Origin: Rhizobium sp. Q54
GTDB lineage: Bacteria > Pseudomonadota > Alphaproteobacteria > Rhizobiales > Beijerinckiaceae
Assembly (NCBI GenBank): GCA_945901195.1
Contig: CAMDKB010000166.1
Span: forward strand, 1 to 9,146
Direction: 5' to 3'
Length of the DNA: 9,146 nt
The notes beneath the pieces are model-generated. The model made no database searches. It saw only the letters and a list, made by a program, of their open reading frames with translations, and was not told the origin of the DNA. Positions 5,833-9,146 of the stretch are shown in pieces (the first letter of the stretch is position 1; the number at the start of each line of letters is the position of its first letter). The translations under genes were made by a program, and so were the position numbers.

Positions 5833-6594
5833 GTGGCGGCTTCCGGCAATGCAATCGACCCGATCCATCAGTTTGAAATCCAGCGCATCATCCCGCTCAA
5901 GATTTTCGGCGTCGACGCCTCCTTTACCAATTCCTCGCTGTTCATGGTCATCATCCTGGCGGCCATTTCCATTCTCATGCTCTATGGCACGCGCGCCCGT
6001 TCGGTGGTGCCTGGACGCCTGCAATCGGCGGCGGAAATGGCTTATGAATTTGTCGCGTCCACTGTGCGAAGCACGGCGGGTGAACATGGCATGAAGTTCT
6101 TCCCCTTCGTCTTCACGCTGTTCATGTTTGTCCTGTTTTCGAACGTGATCGGCCTCATCCCCTATACGTTCACTGTCACCAGCCAGATTGCGGTCACATT
6201 CGCGCTGGCTGCGCTGGTGATCCTGACGGTCATTGTCTACGGCTTCTACAAGAACGGCATACACTTCCTGAATCTGTTCGTGCCGTCGGGCGTGTCGCCG
6301 ATCCTTTTGCCCTTCCTGGTGCTGATCGAGGTGATCTCTTTCGTGTCGCGCCCGATCTCGCTCTCCATTCGTCTTTTCGCCAACATGCTGGCAGGCCACA
6401 TCACGCTGAAAGTTTTCGCGGGCTTTGTGGTCATGCTGATCGGGGCTGGCGCATGGGCACCGCTGGCGACCCTGCCAGTTGCGGCGATTGTCTTGTTGAC
6501 GGCCTTCGAATTACTGGTCGCAGTCCTTCAGGCGTATGTGTTCGCCATCCTCACTTGCGTCTATCTGAACGACGCAATTCATCCGGGTCACTAA
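5833..6594 (+). CDS. atpB: ATP synthase F0 subunit a
   Basis: This is a complete 253-residue subunit a, the stator protein that forms the two proton half-channels against the c-ring in the cytoplasmic membrane. The essential arginine (E. coli R210) is R180 in SLSIRLFANMLAGH, with N184 matching N214. Q233 in ELLVAVLQAYVF matches Q252. The E. coli E219/H245 pair appears reversed here as H189/E226, a known natural swap in this family. Five to six hydrophobic segments are visible from residue 36 onward. The start is a GTG at 5833 with GAAGGG about nine bases upstream. The gene ends in a double stop, TAATAA. The N-terminal sequence DPIHQFEIQRIIPLKIFG is typical of alphaproteobacterial subunit a. 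Weak initiation fits a one-copy subunit next to the highly expressed c subunit. Confidence 0.97.
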   Translation: MAASGNAIDPIHQFEIQRIIPLKIFGVDASFTNSSLFMVIILAAISILMLYGTRARSVVPGRLQSAAEMAYEFVASTVRSTAGEHGMKFFPFVFTLFMFVLFSNVIGLIPYTFTVTSQIAVTFALAALVILTVIVYGFYKNGIHFLNLFVPSGVSPILLPFLVLIEVISFVSRPISLSIRLFANMLAGHITLKVFAGFVVMLIGAGAWAPLATLPVAAIVLLTAFELLVAVLQAYVFAILTCVYLNDAIHPGH

Positions 6595-6649
6595 TAATCA
6601 CACTACAACAACAGCTGGTGTCCCAAACCAAACCTAGCAGGAGTATATA
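6595..6649 (+). promoter_or_regulatory. A/C-rich leader and strong ribosome-binding site of atpE
   Basis: The 55 bases between atpB and atpE are unusually rich in A and C, poor in G and show no obvious hairpin. They end in AGGAG (6639-6643) six bases before the ATG. An unstructured leader with a near-perfect Shine-Dalgarno site is what strong translation of subunit c needs. By analogy with the E. coli atpE leader it may act as a translational enhancer, which is inference. Confidence 0.6.
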
Positions 6650-6877
6650 ATGGATCCCGTAGCAGCAAAATGGATTGGCGCAGGTCTTGCCGCAATCGGC
6701 ATGGGTATCGCCGCCGTCGGCGTCGGTACGATTTTCGGCAACTTCCTCTCCGGCGCTCTGCGCAACCCCTCGGCAGCTGACAGCCAGTTCGGCCGCGCCT
6801 TCATCGGTGCAGCGCTCGCCGAAGGTCTTGGCATTTTCGCCTTCCTGGTGGCGATCATCCTGCTCTTCGTGAAGTAA
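6650..6877 (+). CDS. atpE: ATP synthase F0 subunit c
   Basis: This 75-residue hairpin protein forms the rotating proteolipid ring. Helix 1 (about 8-33) is Gly/Ala-rich (GAGLAAIGMGIAAVGVG). The polar loop contains the conserved RNP (38-40). Helix 2 (about 50-74) carries the proton-binding carboxylate E58 in GAALAEGLGIFAFL. Sodium-type rings usually add a Gln in helix 1 and a Ser/Thr after the key Glu; here E58 is followed by Gly, so the ring is predicted to be proton-coupled. The gene has the strongest ribosome-binding site in the operon and is followed by a terminator-like hairpin at 6889-6912. Both fit the need for many c copies per complex. Confidence 0.98.
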   Translation: MDPVAAKWIGAGLAAIGMGIAAVGVGTIFGNFLSGALRNPSAADSQFGRAFIGAALAEGLGIFAFLVAIILLFVK

Positions 6878-6888
6878 ACGACGATCAG

Positions 6889-6912
6889 CGCGCCGGTCCG
6901 CCGGCGCGTTTT
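6889..6912 (+). terminator. Hairpin with T-run after atpE (attenuator or mRNA-stabilising stem)
   Basis: CGCGCCGG (6889-6896) and CCGGCGCG (6901-6908) form a perfect 8-bp GC stem around the loop TCCG, followed directly by TTTT. It lies 11 bases after the atpE stop and 24 before atpF'. Since atpF' and atpF must still be expressed, partial termination or 3'-end protection of an atpE transcript is more likely than full termination. Confidence 0.65.
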
Positions 6913-6935
6913 CTCCATTTTCGCGGATCAAGACG

Positions 6936-7490
6936 ATGTTCATCACTGCAGCCAAAGCTGCCGAAACTGCGAATAGCGCGGCGAGCGCCGGAGGCGGCGC
7001 GAGCTTTCCGCCGTTTGACCCCACGACATTCGCGCCCACTCTGGTGTGGCTCGTCATCACGTTTGGCCTTCTTTATTGGCTGATGTCGCGTATCGCCCTG
7101 CCGCGTGTAGGCGAAATTCTGGACTCACGCCGCTCGCGCATCGAGGGCGATCTGGCGACAGCCTCCAACGCGCAGAAAAGCGCCAATGACGCGGCGGCCG
7201 CCTACGAGGAAACAATCGCCGACGCCAAGGCGAAGGCTCAGGCAACTGCCCAGCAGATGCGCGCACAGATTTCCGGCGAGAGCGACACCCGGCGCAAGGC
7301 GCTTGAGGAACAACTCAACGGCAAGATCGCTGCTGCAGAAACGCAGATCGAGGCGATGAAGGCGCAGGCCATGTCCAATGTCTCCACGATTGCGCAGGAA
7401 GCGGCAGGCGATATCGTCAAGCATCTGACAGGCATTGCGCCAGATGCAGCCGCATTGGCTGCGGCGTTTTCTGCCGGCAAAGCAAGCTAA
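6936..7490 (+). CDS. atpF2: ATP synthase F0 subunit b' (second b-type subunit)
   Basis: This 184-residue protein is the b' peripheral-stalk subunit found in alphaproteobacteria, cyanobacteria and plastids, where b and b' form a heterodimer. A 30-residue Ala/Gly-rich N-terminal part precedes one membrane helix at about 32-51 (FAPTLVWLVITFGLLYWLM), then SRIALPRVGEILDSR, a conserved entry into a long Ala/Glu/Lys-rich helix (about 60-165) that should form the stalk coiled coil. The ATG at 6936 has only a weak ribosome-binding site (GGATCAAG), and the gene lies just after the hairpin that follows atpE, so expression is probably well below that of subunit c. atpF starts ten bases after the stop. 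The call is firm from order and architecture. Confidence 0.93.
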   Translation: MFITAAKAAETANSAASAGGGASFPPFDPTTFAPTLVWLVITFGLLYWLMSRIALPRVGEILDSRRSRIEGDLATASNAQKSANDAAAAYEETIADAKAKAQATAQQMRAQISGESDTRRKALEEQLNGKIAAAETQIEAMKAQAMSNVSTIAQEAAGDIVKHLTGIAPDAAALAAAFSAGKAS

Positions 7491-7500
7491 GGAAAGAACG

Positions 7501-7986
7501 ATGCATTTCGATGCGGAATTTTATGTAGCCTTCGGCTTTGTGCTGTTTGTGCTGCTGCTCGGCTATCTCGGTGTCCATCGCACGTTGATCGCTGCGCTTG
7601 ACGGACGCTCGAACCAGATTGCCGGAGAACTGGCTGAGGCCAAGCGTCTGCGTGAGGAAGCCGAGTCCCTGCTGGCTTCCTACAAGCAGAAGTCTGCTGA
7701 TGCGGAGAAAGAGGCTCAGTCCATCGTCGCCCAGGCGAAGGAAGAAGCTGACAGCATGGCCAAGGAAGCCGCAGCCCGCATGGAAGAATTTGTCGCCCGG
7801 CGCACCAAGCAGGCGGAAGGCAAGATTGCCATGGCGGAGGTTCAAGCCACCAACGAAGTGCGCGCTGCCGCCGCCGATGCTGCCGTGCAGGCTGCCGAAA
7901 CCCTGCTGCGCAACCAGACAAAGGGCGACGCCGCAGCCAGCCTGATCACCAAGGGGATTGGCGAACTCAAAGCGCAATTGCACTAA
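7501..7986 (+). CDS. atpF: ATP synthase F0 subunit b
   Basis: This 161-residue subunit b pairs with b' to form the peripheral stalk that holds F1 against rotation. One N-terminal membrane helix (about 7-25, FYVAFGFVLFVLLLGYLGV) is followed by VHRTLIAALDGRSNQIAGELAEA and a long charged helix to about residue 137. The final segment TLLRNQTKGDAAASLITKGIGEL resembles the C-terminal region that contacts subunit delta. The ATG at 7501 is chosen because AAGGAAAG lies five bases upstream, overlapping the b' stop; an earlier in-frame ATG at 7435 would lie inside b'. It is the last gene of the operon; the F1 genes are elsewhere, as usual in this class. Confidence 0.95.
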   Translation: MHFDAEFYVAFGFVLFVLLLGYLGVHRTLIAALDGRSNQIAGELAEAKRLREEAESLLASYKQKSADAEKEAQSIVAQAKEEADSMAKEAAARMEEFVARRTKQAEGKIAMAEVQATNEVRAAAADAAVQAAETLLRNQTKGDAAASLITKGIGELKAQLH

Positions 7987-8010
7987 GCCGATTGCGCCGC
8001 GCCCAAACGT

Positions 8011-8109
8011 GTCATCCCGGAAAAATGCGCAGCATTTTGTCCGGGACCCTCTGCCGTATTGTGCAACAACTGAACGGTCCCGGTTCTCGCTTCGCTCGGC
8101 GGGGATGAC
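8011..8109. repeat. Palindromic repeat unit 1 (GTCATCCC...GGGATGAC)
   Basis: This 99-bp unit begins GTCATCCCGG and ends GGGGATGAC, so its ends are inverted repeats. Inside are two hairpins. One is CCCGG...CCGGG (8016-8045) enclosing a perfect AAAATGC/GCATTTT stem with loop GCA. The other, at about 8078-8104, is CCCGG plus a CGCTTCGC-type stem. It resembles the short REP/BIME-like intergenic palindromes common in alphaproteobacterial genomes. It lies 24 bases after atpF and may stabilise the operon's 3' end. Confidence 0.7.
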
Positions 8110-8128
8110 GCGTGGTCGCGCGCCAATT

Positions 8129-8221
8129 GTCATCCCGAAAAAACGCGCAGCATTTTGTACGGGATCGCGTAGTTGTATATCACCACACGCTCCCGGAACG
8201 CCTTTGGGCGTCCGGGATGAC
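8129..8221. repeat. Palindromic repeat unit 2, related to unit 1
   Basis: This 93-bp unit again starts GTCATCCCG and ends GGGATGAC. Its left part (8129-8166) is a diverged copy of the left part of unit 1, sharing GCGCAGCATTTTGT. Its right part is a different, stronger hairpin: CCCGG-A-ACGCC, loop TTTG, GGCGT-CCGGG (8192-8216). No T-run follows. The unit ends 15 bases before the start codon of the substrate-binding protein gene. Confidence 0.7.
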
Positions 8222-8236
8222 ATACGGACCGAGCAA

Positions 8237-9146
8237 ATGTTCAGAGTGTTGCGCACGATCAACGTGCTGGTGTCCTGCCTTGCCGGGATTGCAGCCTATT
8301 CGCCTGCCTGTGGGCAAGAGGTCTGGCCTTCGCGCAGCATCAATCTCATCGTACCTTTTGCGCCCGGCGGCTCGACGGATGTACTTGCGCGCGTCATCGC
8401 CGACGCCATGCGGCCAATCCTGGGCCAATCCGTGCTCGTCGACAATCGCGCCGGCGCCGGCGGCTCGACAGGCACTGCCGCGATCACGAAAGCCACACCG
8501 GATGGCTATACAATCGGCATGGGCACGGCTTCAACGCTGGCGATCAATCCGGCCGTCTATCGCACCCTCGCCTACGATGTGACGATGGATCTGGCGCCGA
8601 TTACAAATCTCGCCTCGGTCCCCAACATCATGGCTATCAACCCACAGCTTCCGCCGCGCAACATGGCGGAATTTATCGCTTACGCGAAAGCGCAAGCCAA
8701 TGGCGTGACGTATGCCTCGGCCGGCGTTGGCTCAGTCAGTCACCTGATGGGCGAGCAATTCAGCATGGCGACGGCGACACAGCTGGTGCATGTACCCTAT
8801 CGCGGCGTTGGCCCGGCGCTTGCCGATGTTGTCGCGGGGCATGTGCAAGTCATGTACGACAACCTGCCAACAACGCTGCCCATGGTGCAAAACAACAAGC
8901 TGCGCGCGCTTGCGGTCTCTTCGCAAAGGCGCTTGAGCGTCTTGCCTGATGTGCCGACGTTTGCAGAACTTGGCTTGCACGATCTGGATTGGGTCGCCTT
9001 TTTCGGACTTGTGGCGCCAGCGGGGACACCTGCGGCGATCATCCGCAAGCTGAATGATGCAGCGCGACTTGCGCTCCTGAAGCCGGAGGTCGGCGAGAAA
9101 CTCGCCAGCCAGCAAGCTGTCGCCATTGGAAATTCACCGCAGGACT
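8237..9146 (+). CDS. Tripartite tricarboxylate transporter (Bug/TctC) substrate-binding protein, 3' truncated
   Basis: The frame is open from an ATG at 8237 to the window edge, 303 codons, and should lack only about 20-30 residues of the usual 320-330. A basic start and hydrophobic segment (residues 1-26) look like a Sec signal peptide. The mature part begins WPSRSINLIVPFAPGGSTD (30-48), the family hallmark, and continues with VDNRAGAGGSTGT (68-80), DGYT, YASAGVGSVSHL (159-170) and HVPYRGVGPALADVVAGHV (185-203). Bug proteins capture small carboxylates in the periplasm for TctAB-type or other uptake systems; many genomes carry orphan copies without transporter genes. The ligand is unknown. The ribosome-binding site is modest (GGACCGAG). 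Any promoter must lie within the palindromic repeats just upstream. No TctA/TctB gene is visible here, and a link to the catabolic cluster on the other side of atp is unproven. Confidence 0.92.
   Translation, partial: MFRVLRTINVLVSCLAGIAAYSPACGQEVWPSRSINLIVPFAPGGSTDVLARVIADAMRPILGQSVLVDNRAGAGGSTGTAAITKATPDGYTIGMGTASTLAINPAVYRTLAYDVTMDLAPITNLASVPNIMAINPQLPPRNMAEFIAYAKAQANGVTYASAGVGSVSHLMGEQFSMATATQLVHVPYRGVGPALADVVAGHVQVMYDNLPTTLPMVQNNKLRALAVSSQRRLSVLPDVPTFAELGLHDLDWVAFFGLVAPAGTPAAIIRKLNDAARLALLKPEVGEKLASQQAVAIGNSPQD

Noticed and set aside
5650..6399. Minus-strand open frame of 249 codons
   Set aside because: Antisense to atpI and atpB; its sequence is dominated by Arg, His, Glu and Asp, as expected from reversed membrane-protein codons.
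8011..8221. Possible CRISPR array
   Set aside because: Only two units, of unequal internal sequence, with inverted ends and a single 19-base gap. This is palindromic-repeat structure, not regular repeats and spacers.
8011..8221. Possible rho-independent terminator of the atp operon
   Set aside because: The stems are strong, but none is followed by a T-run. They are better described as interspersed palindromic repeats, though they may still protect the mRNA end.
7417..8262. Minus-strand open frame of 281 codons
   Set aside because: Antisense to atpF and running through the palindromic repeats; no domain and no initiation site.

Overview
This window looks like chromosomal DNA of an alphaproteobacterium. 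The strongest sign is a complete F0 operon in the order atpI-atpB-atpE-atpF'-atpF with no F1 genes attached. Alphaproteobacteria split F0 and F1 into two loci and carry a second b-type subunit (b'). Protein style and moderately high GC point to Hyphomicrobiales (Rhizobiales) or a close order, but the genus cannot be read from the sequence.

Left part (1-4966, all on the minus strand): a catabolic cluster. In transcription order it holds a 2-oxoglutarate/Fe(II) oxygenase of the isopenicillin-N-synthase-like family, a zeta-class glutathione transferase that fits maleylpyruvate isomerase, a 3-hydroxybenzoate 6-monooxygenase-like flavoprotein, a MarR regulator, a DUF3500 protein with a very histidine-rich N-terminus, and the first nine codons of another gene that runs off the left edge. 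The flavoprotein would make gentisate from 3-hydroxybenzoate, and the isomerase would act two steps later on maleylpyruvate. The ring-cleaving gentisate dioxygenase and fumarylpyruvate hydrolase are not in the window. A near-consensus promoter (TTGACA-16-TATACT) precedes the flavoprotein gene. It is overlaid by a perfect 18-bp palindrome and a second copy of its core, a good candidate operator for the MarR protein encoded one gene downstream.

Middle (4967-5394): a divergent intergenic region of about 430 bp. It holds the leader of the oxygenase gene on the minus strand and a plausible promoter for the atp operon on the plus strand.

Right part (5395-7986, plus strand): atpI, atpB, atpE, atpF' and atpF, the membrane sector of a proton-driven ATP synthase. 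atpE has the strongest ribosome-binding site and is followed by a hairpin with a T-run that could trim read-through, which suits the high copy number of subunit c.

Right end (7987-9146): two adjacent, related palindromic repeat units of about 95 bp, each bounded by GTCATCCC/GGGATGAC, lie between atpF and a tripartite-tricarboxylate-transporter (Bug/TctC) substrate-binding protein whose 3' end is cut by the window edge. No wholly new system is evident. The most useful leads are the operator architecture, a 12-bp tandem direct repeat shared in part between two catabolic promoter regions, the orphan oxygenase and DUF3500 genes, and the paired repeats.
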